13,468 bases of DNA from CALAED01 sp937891035 (GTDB lineage Bacteria; Actinomycetota; Actinomycetes; Streptosporangiales; Streptosporangiaceae): the NCBI GenBank assembly GCA_035642125.1, contig DASQSZ010000361.1:1-13468 (forward strand), read 5' to 3'. The notes beneath the pieces were generated by a model. It did not search any database. It was given only the letters and a program-made list of their open reading frames with translations, and was not told the origin of the DNA. The first letter of the stretch is position 1; every line of letters starts with the position of its first letter. Position numbers and translations under genes: made by a program. Shown here in pieces: positions 1 to 6,021 of the stretch.

Positions 1-34
1 GCGGCGGCGCGCCTCGCTTCGTGACGTCCCGCCC

Positions 35-53
35 CACCCGCCGATTGCGGGTG
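35..53. other. Small hairpin upstream of the first gene
   Basis: Perfect 6-bp inverted repeat cacccg / cgggtg around a 7-nt loop (ccgattg). There is no T-tract, so it is not a clear intrinsic terminator. Positions 1-96 otherwise hold no gene I can support, and an upstream gene may end to the left of the window. Confidence 0.25.
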
Positions 54-96
54 TCGGTGTCTGTACTGACCGCCGTCACCGTGTTACTGCTGATGA

Positions 97-1485
97 ATGA
101 CCGTCCAGCGGCTCGACGACGCCTATATCAAGACCTTGGAACGCGCCGACATCGAGGGCGCCGACGTGATCCGCTTCCTCTATGCCGATCATGGCGGGAT
201 CATTCGCGGCAAGGCCAGCTCGCGCGGCCGCCTCGCGGAACGGCTCCGCACCGGGATCGGGCACACCGTCGGGATGATGGCCATGTCCATGCTCGACAGC
301 CTGCAACCGGTGGCGGGCATGGGGCCGGTGGGCGAGGTCCGCATCGTCCCCGATCCGGCGACCTTCACGATGCTGCCCTACGCTCCCGGCGCCGCCGCCA
401 TGTGCGCCGACCTGGTACGGCTCGACGGCGACCCGTGGGAGGCGTGCGCGCGCAGCTTCCTCAAGCAGGCGATCGCCGAGTTGGCCGGCGACGGATATGA
501 GCTGGCGGCCGCGTTTGAGCCGGAGTTCACGCTCGGCCGCCGCGTGCCCGATCCGGCGGGCGGTCCCGACCGGCTCGTCCCGATCGACGACAGCCTCTGC
601 TATTCGTCTACGGGATTCCATCTGGCGCACGACTACACGATGGCGCTGCTGCGGGCGTTCGAGGCGCAGGGTCTGCGGGTGGAGCACTACTACCCCGAAT
701 ACGGCCACGGCCAGCAGGAGGTGTCGATCCGCCATGCGTCCGCCCTGCGCGCGGCCGACAATCACGTCTTCTTCCGCGAGACCGTGCGCGGCGTCGCCTT
801 CCGCCAGAACCTGTGGGCGTCGCTGGCGCCCAAGCCGATCCCCGACCAGATCGGCAACGGCTGCCACCTGCACATCTCGCTGTGGTCGGCGGGCATGACG
901 CGCAACCTGTTCTACGACGCCGCGGGAAAGTACGGCCTGTCGGACGTCGGCTACCACTTCATCGGCGGGTTGCTCGCGCACCTGCCGGCGCTGCTGGCGC
1001 TGACCGCGGCCACCGTGAACAGCTACCGGCGGCTGTCCCCGCGCTCATGGTCGAGCGCCTTCGCCTGTTACGGCATGGACAACCGCGAGGCCGCCGTGCG
1101 CATCTGCTCGCCGTTGCGGGGCGACGCCGAGGGATCGGCCAACCTGGAGTTCAAGCCGTCGGACTCGAGCGCCAACCCTTATCTGGCGCTCGGTGCGGTG
1201 ATCTTCGCCGGTCTCGACGGCGTACGCGCCAAGGCCGATCCCGGCGAGGCGGTCAACGTCGACCCGGCCGATCTGAGCGACGGGGAGCGCGCCAGGCTCG
1301 GCGTCCGGCCGCTGCCCCATTCACTTGGCGAGGCGCTGGACGCGCTCGCGGCCGACGAACTGCTCATGGACGCGCTGGGCCCGCTGCGGCGCACCGCGTA
1401 TCTGGCGGTGAAACGCTCCGACATCGATGCGTTCGGCCAACACGACGCCGCCTTCGAGTGCTTCCACCACTTCACCAAGATCTGA
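97..1485 (+). CDS. Glutamine-synthetase-family ATP-dependent amine-glutamate ligase
   Basis: 462 residues with a full GS fold: N-terminal beta-grasp domain (about 20-110) and C-terminal catalytic domain (about 115-462). Visible motifs are EPEFTL at 141-146 (metal-binding glutamates), the E201/E208 pair in YYPEYGHGQQEV, NGCHLH at 254-259 (catalytic-loop histidine), an arginine-rich NREAAVRI at 329-336, and SSANPYLALGAV at 357-368. The residue matching the substrate-contacting arginine of canonical GlnA (VRFPD-type motif) is Lys353 in LEFKPSD. The canonical adenylylation tyrosine segment (NLYDL-like) is absent. These traits fit GlnT/GlnA3/GlnA4-like paralogues, which gamma-glutamylate polyamines, ethanolamine or methylamine, better than the housekeeping GlnA; the substrate cannot be read from sequence. 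ATG 97 follows directly after an in-frame TGA, so no longer start exists. No strong ribosome binding site is seen. Confidence 0.9.
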   Translation: MTVQRLDDAYIKTLERADIEGADVIRFLYADHGGIIRGKASSRGRLAERLRTGIGHTVGMMAMSMLDSLQPVAGMGPVGEVRIVPDPATFTMLPYAPGAAAMCADLVRLDGDPWEACARSFLKQAIAELAGDGYELAAAFEPEFTLGRRVPDPAGGPDRLVPIDDSLCYSSTGFHLAHDYTMALLRAFEAQGLRVEHYYPEYGHGQQEVSIRHASALRAADNHVFFRETVRGVAFRQNLWASLAPKPIPDQIGNGCHLHISLWSAGMTRNLFYDAAGKYGLSDVGYHFIGGLLAHLPALLALTAATVNSYRRLSPRSWSSAFACYGMDNREAAVRICSPLRGDAEGSANLEFKPSDSSANPYLALGAVIFAGLDGVRAKADPGEAVNVDPADLSDGERARLGVRPLPHSLGEALDALAADELLMDALGPLRRTAYLAVKRSDIDAFGQHDAAFECFHHFTKI

Positions 1486-1517
1486 GCACCGAGGAGGGGC
1501 GCACTCGGACCTCGTCC

Positions 1518-1544
1518 GGCGGTTCCGTTGCGGCCGGCACCGCC
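1518..1544 (+). terminator. Possible hairpin downstream of the GS-like gene
   Basis: Stem GGCGGT (1518-1523) / ACCGCC (1539-1544) with a smaller inner CCG-ttg-CGG hairpin, 33 nt after the GS-like stop. There is no U-tract, so it could be a weak or Rho-assisted terminator, an RNA-stabilising structure, or chance in GC-rich DNA. Confidence 0.25.
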
Positions 1545-1591
1545 GCCCCATTCCCGGTCGTTCGTCTGCGACAATCCCTACCCGTGACGAT

Positions 1592-1625
1592 CCGCCGGGC
1601 ATCGCCGGTCGGCGGCAGGGCTTTT
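1592..1625 (+). terminator. Hairpin plus T-run before the phosphorylase gene (terminator or attenuator)
   Basis: Stem CCGCCG (1592-1597) / CGGCGG (1610-1615), with an inner GGC-atc-GCC that can extend the fold, followed six bases later by TTTT at 1622-1625. It ends 8 nt before the GGAGG of the next gene. It resembles an intrinsic terminator of the GS-like transcript or a leader attenuator. The T-run is short, so strength is uncertain. Confidence 0.4.
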
Positions 1626-1642
1626 CACACCTCGGAGGTCGC

Positions 1643-2209
1643 GTGCGCGAACTGGTTGTCGGGGCCGCCCTCGGCATCGAGGCGCGGGCCCTGCGGCACG
1701 GCCTGGTCACGACACCCGTCGTGCACGTCGGCTACCGGGGCCGACGGGCGCATCGGCTGCCCGACCACGGCGCGCTGGTCGTCGCGGGCTTCGGCGGCGC
1801 GCTGACCACCGAGCTGCGGCCCGGTGACGTCGTCGTGGCGACCGAGATCCGCGGGACGAACGTTTCCGTACGCTGCGCCGGCGCCCGGGAGCTCGCCGCC
1901 GAGCTCAGGCGCGACGGGCTGCCCGCGGTCACGGCGCCGCTGCACACCACCGATCACATCGTGCGCGCCGCCGAGATCGCCGAGTTGGCCGACACCGGCG
2001 CTCGCGTGGTCGACATGGAGTCGGCGGTGCTCGCCGCCGTCATCGGCGCCCGGCCGATCGCGGCGGTCCGCGTCATCGTCGACACGCCCGCCCATCCGCT
2101 GCCGCGGCCCGGCACGCTGCGGCGTGGCACCGCGGCGTGGCGCACCCTGCGCCGCCTCGGCCCAGCCGTCGAACGCTGGGCGACGACGTTCCGCGATCCC
2201 GCCGACTGA
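1643..2209 (+). CDS. Nucleoside-phosphorylase-superfamily protein (HpnG-like)
   Basis: 188 residues. GTG 1643 is chosen because CGGAGG (1633-1638) sits at good spacing and the product starts directly with the first beta strand (RELVVGAAL). The PNP/MTAN superfamily is indicated by the N-terminal strand with GIEARAL at 11-17, the glycine-rich AGFGGAL at 48-54, and the VVDMESA block at 122-128, whose Met-Glu pair contacts the ribose in this superfamily. The length (shorter than the usual 230-290) and overall pattern resemble the hopanoid-associated phosphorylase HpnG, which releases adenine from adenosylhopane. No hopanoid gene is nearby, so the substrate is open; other purine nucleosides are possible. 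It is convergent with the dehydrogenase gene to its right, 28 nt away. Confidence 0.8.
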   Translation: MRELVVGAALGIEARALRHGLVTTPVVHVGYRGRRAHRLPDHGALVVAGFGGALTTELRPGDVVVATEIRGTNVSVRCAGARELAAELRRDGLPAVTAPLHTTDHIVRAAEIAELADTGARVVDMESAVLAAVIGARPIAAVRVIVDTPAHPLPRPGTLRRGTAAWRTLRRLGPAVERWATTFRDPAD

Positions 2210-2214
2210 GCCCA

Positions 2215-2235
2215 CCCGCAGGGCCCGGGCGGGCC
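2215..2235. terminator. GC hairpin between convergent genes
   Basis: The 28-nt gap between two convergent stop codons holds alternative GC stems: GGCCC (2222-2226) / GGGCC (2231-2235), and CCCGC (2215-2219) / GCGGG (2229-2233). The convergent position suits a bidirectional terminator. No U-tract is present in either direction. Confidence 0.3.
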
Positions 2236-2237
2236 GG

Positions 2238-3284
2238 TCACAGCTCGATGACGACCTTGACGTCGTCGTCTCCCGGCTCGAAGGCCTCGGCGGCGCGCTC
2301 CAGCGGCAGCCGGCGGGTCACCAGCCGGCGCAGCCACGACCGGTCCGCCGTGGCCAGCGCCGCAGCGGCCAGCTCGTAGTGCCGGTGGTTGGCGTTGACC
2401 GAGCCGAAGATCACGTCGTTTTGCAGGACGATCTCACGGTTGACCGCGCCCGCGTCGACCCCGATCGTACGGCCGGCCGTGGAAACCCCGGTCAGGCAGA
2501 CGATGCCGGCGGCGGCGTTGTGCTCCATGGCCTCGAGCACCAGCCGGTCCACCCCGGTGGCCTCGATGACGATGTCGGGGGGAGCCTTACTCGCCACCTC
2601 CGCGACGCCCTCGGTGTGGTAGACGGCGCCGAGGTCGCGGACCAGCCGCGGCTTGACGCCGGTTTCGACCCGGTCGAGCACGTGGATCTCGAGACCGCGC
2701 TGCGCGCCGAGCAGGGCGGCAAGCAATCCGATCGGGCCAGCGCCGGTGACCAGGACACGACGCGGGCCGAACCAGGCACGGTTGCCGATCCGCTCGATGT
2801 GTTCCCACGCCTTGGCCACGATCGTGGCCGGCTCGAGCAACATGCCGACATCGGCCAGGCCCGGATCCAGCCGGACCGCGTAGTCGGCCTCGACGGTCCA
2901 CAACTGGGAGCCGAACCCGTGGATCTTCTTGATGCCGCGCTCGGTGTAGCGCCCATTGCGGCACATGTCGAACTCCCCGCGCGCGCAGGCGGGACACGGC
3001 TCGGGATCGGGGCGCCGGACGATCCCGACCACGAGATCACCCGGCCGCTGTCCGGCGCCATCGGGTGCGCTGCGCACCCGGCCGAGCGACTCGTGCCCGA
3101 GGACGAGGCGGTCGGCGCCCGGCGGTGCCCAGCCGTACCCGCCGGCCGCGATCTCCCGGTCGGTCCCGCACACCCCGAGCGCGATCCCCTCGACGAGCAG
3201 TTCGCCATCCCCCGGTACGGGGTCGGGCACGTCGGTCACGGCGAGCGAGCCCCGGGTCATCGGTACGACCGTCAATGCGCGCAT
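2238..3284 (-). CDS. Zinc-dependent glucose 1-dehydrogenase-like medium-chain dehydrogenase
   Basis: 348 residues, normal for the NAD(P)-dependent glucose/aldose 1-dehydrogenase branch of the MDR superfamily, which oxidises aldoses to lactones in the cytosol. Likely catalytic zinc ligands are Cys39 (GVCGTD), His64-Glu65 (GHES) and Glu151 (LLEPATIV). A second cysteine cluster, CPAC-x7-C (97-108), resembles the structural-zinc lobe but shows three cysteines. The Rossmann motif is GAGPIG (181-186), with Asp204 ending the second strand. GSVNANHRHY (294-303) is characteristic of the glucose dehydrogenase group. ATG 3284 is preceded by GGGGAAGGA; the frame stays open upstream, but that part overlaps hisF and is not conserved-looking. 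It follows hisF by 28 nt as probable last gene of the minus-strand run. Sugar specificity is inferred. Confidence 0.87.
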   Translation of the reverse strand: MRALTVVPMTRGSLAVTDVPDPVPGDGELLVEGIALGVCGTDREIAAGGYGWAPPGADRLVLGHESLGRVRSAPDGAGQRPGDLVVGIVRRPDPEPCPACARGEFDMCRNGRYTERGIKKIHGFGSQLWTVEADYAVRLDPGLADVGMLLEPATIVAKAWEHIERIGNRAWFGPRRVLVTGAGPIGLLAALLGAQRGLEIHVLDRVETGVKPRLVRDLGAVYHTEGVAEVASKAPPDIVIEATGVDRLVLEAMEHNAAAGIVCLTGVSTAGRTIGVDAGAVNREIVLQNDVIFGSVNANHRHYELAAAALATADRSWLRRLVTRRLPLERAAEAFEPGDDDVKVVIEL

Positions 3285-3312
3285 GGCCAGGTCCTTCCCC
3301 GCCTCGTCGGCG

Positions 3313-4083
3313 TCATGTTCTCGGGCGGATCGGGTGCCCGGCCTCCCGAAGCGACGCCTTGACCTCGGCGATCGACACATCGCCGAAATGGAAGACACTG
3401 GCCGCGAGCACCGCGTCGGCGCCCGCCGCCACAGCGGGGGCGAAATCCTCGACCGCACCCGCCCCGCCGCTGGCGATCACTGGCACGTGCACCACGGCCC
3501 GCACCTGCCGGATCATCTCAAGGTCGAACCCGTTCTTGGTGCCGTCGGCGTCCATCGAGTTGAGCAGGATCTCGCCGACGCCGAGCTCCTGCCCGCGCCC
3601 GGCCCACTCGATCGCGTCGATTCCCGTGCCAACGCGGCCGCCGTGAGTGGTGACCTCGAACCCCGACGGCGTGCCGGGCGACCGCCTGGCGTCGACCGAC
3701 AGCACGATGCACTGGGAGCCGAACCGGTGCGCCGCCTCCCGCAGGAACTCCGGACGCGCGATCGCGGCCGTGTTGATCGACACCTTGTCGGCGCCGGCCC
3801 GCAGCAGCCGGTCCACGTCGGCGACCTCGCGGACGCCGCCGCCCACGGTCAGTGGGATGAACACCTGGTCGGCGGTGCGGCTCACGACGTCGTACATGGT
3901 GGCCCGCCGCCCGCTGGAGGCGGTGATGTCGAGGAAGGTCAGCTCGTCGGCGCCCTCATCGTCGTACCGCTTGGCCAACTCGACCGGATCGCCCGCGTCC
4001 CGCAGGTTCCGGAAGTTGACGCCCTTGACCACCCGGCCGGCGTCCACGTCCAGGCACGGGATGATCCGCACCGCGACGCTCAT
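3313..4083 (-). CDS. hisF: Imidazole glycerol phosphate synthase, cyclase subunit HisF
   Basis: 256 residues, full length for HisF. With the glutaminase HisH it converts PRFAR to imidazole glycerol phosphate and AICAR, joining histidine and purine metabolism. It is a (beta/alpha)8 barrel: start motif IIPCLDVDAGRVVKGV (7-22) with catalytic Asp12, LTVGGG (78-83) and SGGAGA (205-210) phosphate-binding loops, and the second catalytic acid Asp131 in LSVDARR. ATG 4083 is chosen because residues before it are non-homologous and GAGGAGGGG lies upstream; a GTG start at 4155 would add 24 unlikely residues. Its start codon overlaps the stop of a 36-codon ORF made by a 24-bp repeat. The partner gene hisH is not in the window. 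Confidence 0.97.
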   Translation of the reverse strand: MSVAVRIIPCLDVDAGRVVKGVNFRNLRDAGDPVELAKRYDDEGADELTFLDITASSGRRATMYDVVSRTADQVFIPLTVGGGVREVADVDRLLRAGADKVSINTAAIARPEFLREAAHRFGSQCIVLSVDARRSPGTPSGFEVTTHGGRVGTGIDAIEWAGRGQELGVGEILLNSMDADGTKNGFDLEMIRQVRAVVHVPVIASGGAGAVEDFAPAVAAGADAVLAASVFHFGDVSIAEVKASLREAGHPIRPRT

Positions 4084-4101
4084 GGTCGCGCTCCCCTCCT
4101 C
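4078..4101 (-). repeat. 24-bp direct repeat, copy 2 (hisF Shine-Dalgarno and start)
   Basis: Perfect 24-bp match to 4185-4208. On the minus strand it contains a GAGGAGGGG Shine-Dalgarno-like stretch, a short spacer, the hisF ATG and the first Ser codon (AGC). The two copies are offset by 107 bp and separated by 83 bp. Confidence 0.95.
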
Positions 4102-4190
4102 GCTCCCGTCGCGGACGGCCGAACCAAAGCGCTCCGCGCGAAAACAGCCGACCACTCCACTCGCTCGTCGGCACGCCGCTCCAAGCTCAT
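4080..4190 (-). CDS. Candidate 36-codon ORF between the Rid gene and hisF
   Basis: Starts at the ATG inside the upstream repeat copy, preceded by the same GAGGAGGGG motif as hisF, and reads 36 codons beginning MSLERRADER and ending RRGARP. Its TGA overlaps the hisF ATG as ATGA. The predicted product is arginine-rich with no recognisable domain. The arrangement would allow translational coupling into hisF. It may be a by-product of the repeat; translation is unproven. Confidence 0.3.
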   Translation of the reverse strand: MSLERRADERVEWSAVFARSALVRPSATGARRGARP

Positions 4191-4208
4191 GGTCGCGCTC
4201 CCCTCCTC
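4185..4208 (-). repeat. 24-bp direct repeat, copy 1 (after the Rid gene)
   Basis: Perfect copy of 4078-4101. It begins inside the Rid gene's TGA stop codon (4209-4207) and places a Shine-Dalgarno-like GGAGGGG and an ATG (4190) immediately downstream of that gene. Flanking bases differ on both sides, so the repeat is exactly 24 bp. Confidence 0.95.
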
Positions 4209-4608
4209 ACGAGCCGCCCACCCCGGGCTTGTAAGCGTCCACCTCGATCTCGACGAGCATCGCGGGGTCGATGAGCCGCGACACCTCCACCATCGAGGTG
4301 GCCGGCCGGATGTCGCCGAAGAACTCGCCGTGCGCCCGCCCGTACTCCTCCCACCGGAAGATGTCGGTCACGAAGATCCTGGTCCGCACGACGTCGGCGG
4401 CCGAGCAACCGAACTGCTCGAGCGTCCACACCACGTTGGCCAGCGCCTGCCCGGTCTGCGCGTAGGCGTCACCGGCGAACAGCACCGTGCCGTCCTCGAG
4501 GTCGACGGGCGCGCATCCCGCCACGTACACGTGGTCGCCGGCGGCGACGGCACGGCTGTAGCCCACGACCGGCTCCCACGGCGTTCCGGACGAGACCCGG
4601 CGACTCAT
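4207..4608 (-). CDS. Rid (YjgF/YER057c/UK114) family protein lacking the catalytic arginine
   Basis: 133 residues, the usual size of this small trimeric family. The core is recognisable: VAAGDHVYVAG (21-31), QTGQALANV (51-59), and the C-terminal VEVSRL...VEIEVDAY. In RidA, PARS supplies the arginine that binds the carboxylate of enamine/imine intermediates; here the same place reads RPATS (101-105), with Thr104 instead of Arg. By the known subfamily scheme this is a Rid4-7-like member rather than a true RidA 2-iminobutyrate deaminase, so the substrate is unknown. The position between hisA and hisF recurs in actinobacteria, suggesting a role linked to histidine or one-carbon intermediates. ATG 4608 is preceded by GGGGAG and overlaps a 9-codon micro-ORF stop. 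Confidence 0.9.
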   Translation of the reverse strand: MSRRVSSGTPWEPVVGYSRAVAAGDHVYVAGCAPVDLEDGTVLFAGDAYAQTGQALANVVWTLEQFGCSAADVVRTRIFVTDIFRWEEYGRAHGEFFGDIRPATSMVEVSRLIDPAMLVEIEVDAYKPGVGGS

Positions 4609-4634
4609 CGTGCTCCCCGCGCGGCCTCGCTCAT
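4605..4634 (-). CDS. Candidate 9-codon micro-ORF bridging hisA and the Rid gene
   Basis: Reads MSEAARGAR then TGA. Its ATG (4634-4632) overlaps the hisA stop as ATGA, and its TGA (4607-4605) overlaps the Rid ATG as ATGA. It exactly fills the 22-nt intergenic gap. A ribosome finishing hisA could reinitiate here and again at the Rid gene. The coding evidence is only this geometry, and chance is possible. Confidence 0.3.
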   Translation of the reverse strand: MSEAARGAR

Positions 4635-5350
4635 CGGACCGCCGCCAATGCCTCGGCGAGCGTGAACGCCCCGGCGTAGAGAGCCTTGCCGACGATCGCG
4701 CCCTCCACCCCGTCGGGCGCGAGCGCGGCGAGCGCGCGCAGGTCGTCGAGCGACGCCACCCCGCCGGAGGCGATGACGGGCCGGTCCGTGCGGGCGCAGA
4801 CGTCTTTGAGCAGGTCGACGTTGGGGCCGCGCAACGTGCCGTCCTTCGTGACGTCGGTGACCACGTAACGCGGGCAGCCGTCGGCGTCGAGACGGGCCAG
4901 CACATCCCACAGCTCGCCGCCTTCTTTTGTCCAGCCGCGGGCGGCGAGCGTCGTGCCGCGTACGTCGAGACCGACCGCGATCTTGTCGCCGTACCTGTCG
5001 ATCGCCTTCCGGCACCAGGCCGGGTCTTCCAGCGCCGCCGTGCCGATGTTGACGCGGGCGCAGCCGGTGGCCAGCGCCGCATCCAGCGAGTCGTCGTCGC
5101 GGATCCCGCCCGACAGCTCGACCCGTACGTCGAGCCTGCAGGTGACCTCGGCGAGCAGCGCGCGGTTCGAACCGCGCCCGAAAGCGGCGTCGAGGTCGAC
5201 GAGATGGATCCACTCGGCGCCCGCCCGCTGCCAGGCGAGCGCCGCGTCGAGCGGATCGCCGTAGGACGTCTCTGTACCGGCCGCGCCCTGTACCAGGCGG
5301 ACGGCCTGCCCGGCGGCCACGTCGACGGCGGGAAGCAGCGTGAACGTCAT
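4631..5350 (-). CDS. hisA: Phosphoribosyl isomerase HisA/PriA (probably bifunctional HisA/TrpF)
   Basis: 239 residues, a (beta/alpha)8 barrel. It isomerises ProFAR to PRFAR in histidine synthesis; the actinobacterial PriA form also isomerises phosphoribosyl anthranilate for tryptophan. Visible: Asp10 (LLPAVDVAAG, catalytic base), Arg18 (AVRLVQG), Asp170 (DVTKDG, catalytic acid), phosphate loops SGGIRD (80-85) and SGGVAS (195-200), and ARGWT with Arg138 and Trp140. That last pair matches the arginine and tryptophan that mycobacterial PriA uses to switch substrates. ATG 5350 is the only start matching the family N-terminus. No Shine-Dalgarno precedes it at normal distance, but a TACCCT box ends 7 nt upstream, suggesting a leaderless message. 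Its TGA overlaps a micro-ORF ATG. Confidence 0.96.
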   Translation of the reverse strand: MTFTLLPAVDVAAGQAVRLVQGAAGTETSYGDPLDAALAWQRAGAEWIHLVDLDAAFGRGSNRALLAEVTCRLDVRVELSGGIRDDDSLDAALATGCARVNIGTAALEDPAWCRKAIDRYGDKIAVGLDVRGTTLAARGWTKEGGELWDVLARLDADGCPRYVVTDVTKDGTLRGPNVDLLKDVCARTDRPVIASGGVASLDDLRALAALAPDGVEGAIVGKALYAGAFTLAEALAAVR

Positions 5351-5357
5351 GTCCGGA

Positions 5358-5363
5358 AGGGTA
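5358..5363 (-). promoter_or_regulatory. Candidate -10 box of a leaderless hisA promoter
   Basis: TACCCT on the minus strand ends 7 nt before the hisA ATG, the spacing expected when transcription starts at the start codon. It fits TANNNT; no convincing -35 is seen. The absence of a nearby Shine-Dalgarno supports the idea. Confidence 0.3.
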
Positions 5364-5403
5364 TCGGGTGGCCGCCGGAACCTCCGTCGATAGCGGCGAT
5401 GCC

Positions 5404-6021
5404 TCAGTAGCCGGCGCCGACGGTGCGCTGCCGGCGGGCCATGACCGCGAGCACGTGCTCGACCAACGTGATCAGCACCTGTTTGCCCGACTCTCGCTGG
5501 CGGACGTCGCACAAGATCACGGGAATGTCGGGGTCCAGGTCGAGGGCGCCTCTGATCTCCTCGGACTCGTACCGGAACGAGCCCTCGAAGCAGTTCACGC
5601 CGATGATGAAGGGCAGCCCGCGGCGCTCGAAGTAGTCGATGGACGGGAAGCTGTCGGCCAGCCGCCGGGTGTCCGCCAAGACGACGGCGCCGAGCGCGCC
5701 GAGGGCCAGTTCGTCCCACATGAACCAAAAGCGGTCCTGGCCCGGGGTGCCGAAAAGGTAGAGCACCAGCCCGTCGCGAAGCGTGATGCGACCGAAGTCC
5801 ATCGCGACCGTCGTGGTGGTCTTTTGTTCGACACCTGTGGTGTCGTCGATGCCAACGCTTCGGTCGGTGAGTCGCTCTTCGGTCCGGAGCGGGCGGATCT
5901 CACTGACGGCACCGACAAGGGTCGTCTTGCCGACGCCGAAACCCCCGGCGACAAGGATCTTGACGGCGAGAGGCATGGCAGGGCGCTGAGAGTGATACGA
6001 GTCAGAGCGCCTTGAGTCCAT
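5404..6021 (-). CDS. cvnD: Conservon small GTP-binding protein (CvnD)
   Basis: 205 residues, the usual size of the MglA/Ras-like ATP/GTP-binding proteins that end actinobacterial conservons. P-loop GGFGVGKTT at 26-34, Switch-like EIRPLRTEE at 41-49 (typical of this family), threonine-rich KTTTTVAMDFGRI at 67-79, G3 region LFGTPGQDRF at 89-98 (family form lacking the usual Asp), and a degenerate G4, NCFEG, at 143-147. It probably cycles with bound GTP and associates with CvnA-CvnC at the membrane. ATG 6021 overlaps cvnC by 20 nt and has AAGGAA upstream; the MDSRRSDSY start resembles family starts. A later ATG (MPLAVKIL) is possible but less likely. Confidence 0.94.
   Translation of the reverse strand: MDSRRSDSYHSQRPAMPLAVKILVAGGFGVGKTTLVGAVSEIRPLRTEERLTDRSVGIDDTTGVEQKTTTTVAMDFGRITLRDGLVLYLFGTPGQDRFWFMWDELALGALGAVVLADTRRLADSFPSIDYFERRGLPFIIGVNCFEGSFRYESEEIRGALDLDPDIPVILCDVRQRESGKQVLITLVEHVLAVMARRQRTVGAGY

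Noticed and set aside
76..981. Long minus-strand ORF opposite the GS-like gene
   Set aside because: Arg/His/Gly-rich shadow of the GS codons with no recognisable domain.
3272..3316. 14-codon ORF whose ATG overlaps the hisF stop
   Set aside because: Its TGA falls 10 nt inside the dehydrogenase gene instead of overlapping its start, so it does not form the exact coupling seen at the other junctions. It is a useful reminder that single ATGA overlaps arise by chance.
1824..3362. 512-codon plus-strand ORF across the phosphorylase and dehydrogenase genes
   Set aside because: Runs over two convergent genes with clear family motifs; it is open only because of GC-biased third positions.
3285..3458. 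N-terminal extension of the dehydrogenase
   Set aside because: The extra 58 residues overlap the hisF 3' end in another frame; MRALTVVP at 3284 is the family start with GGAAGGA upstream.
4084..4155. Upstream GTG start for hisF
   Set aside because: Would add 24 residues made of repeat-derived sequence; the ATG at 4083 has a Shine-Dalgarno and matches the family N-terminus.
2956..4665. 569-codon plus-strand ORF opposite hisF and the Rid gene
   Set aside because: Antisense shadow of strongly conserved enzymes, with low-complexity composition.
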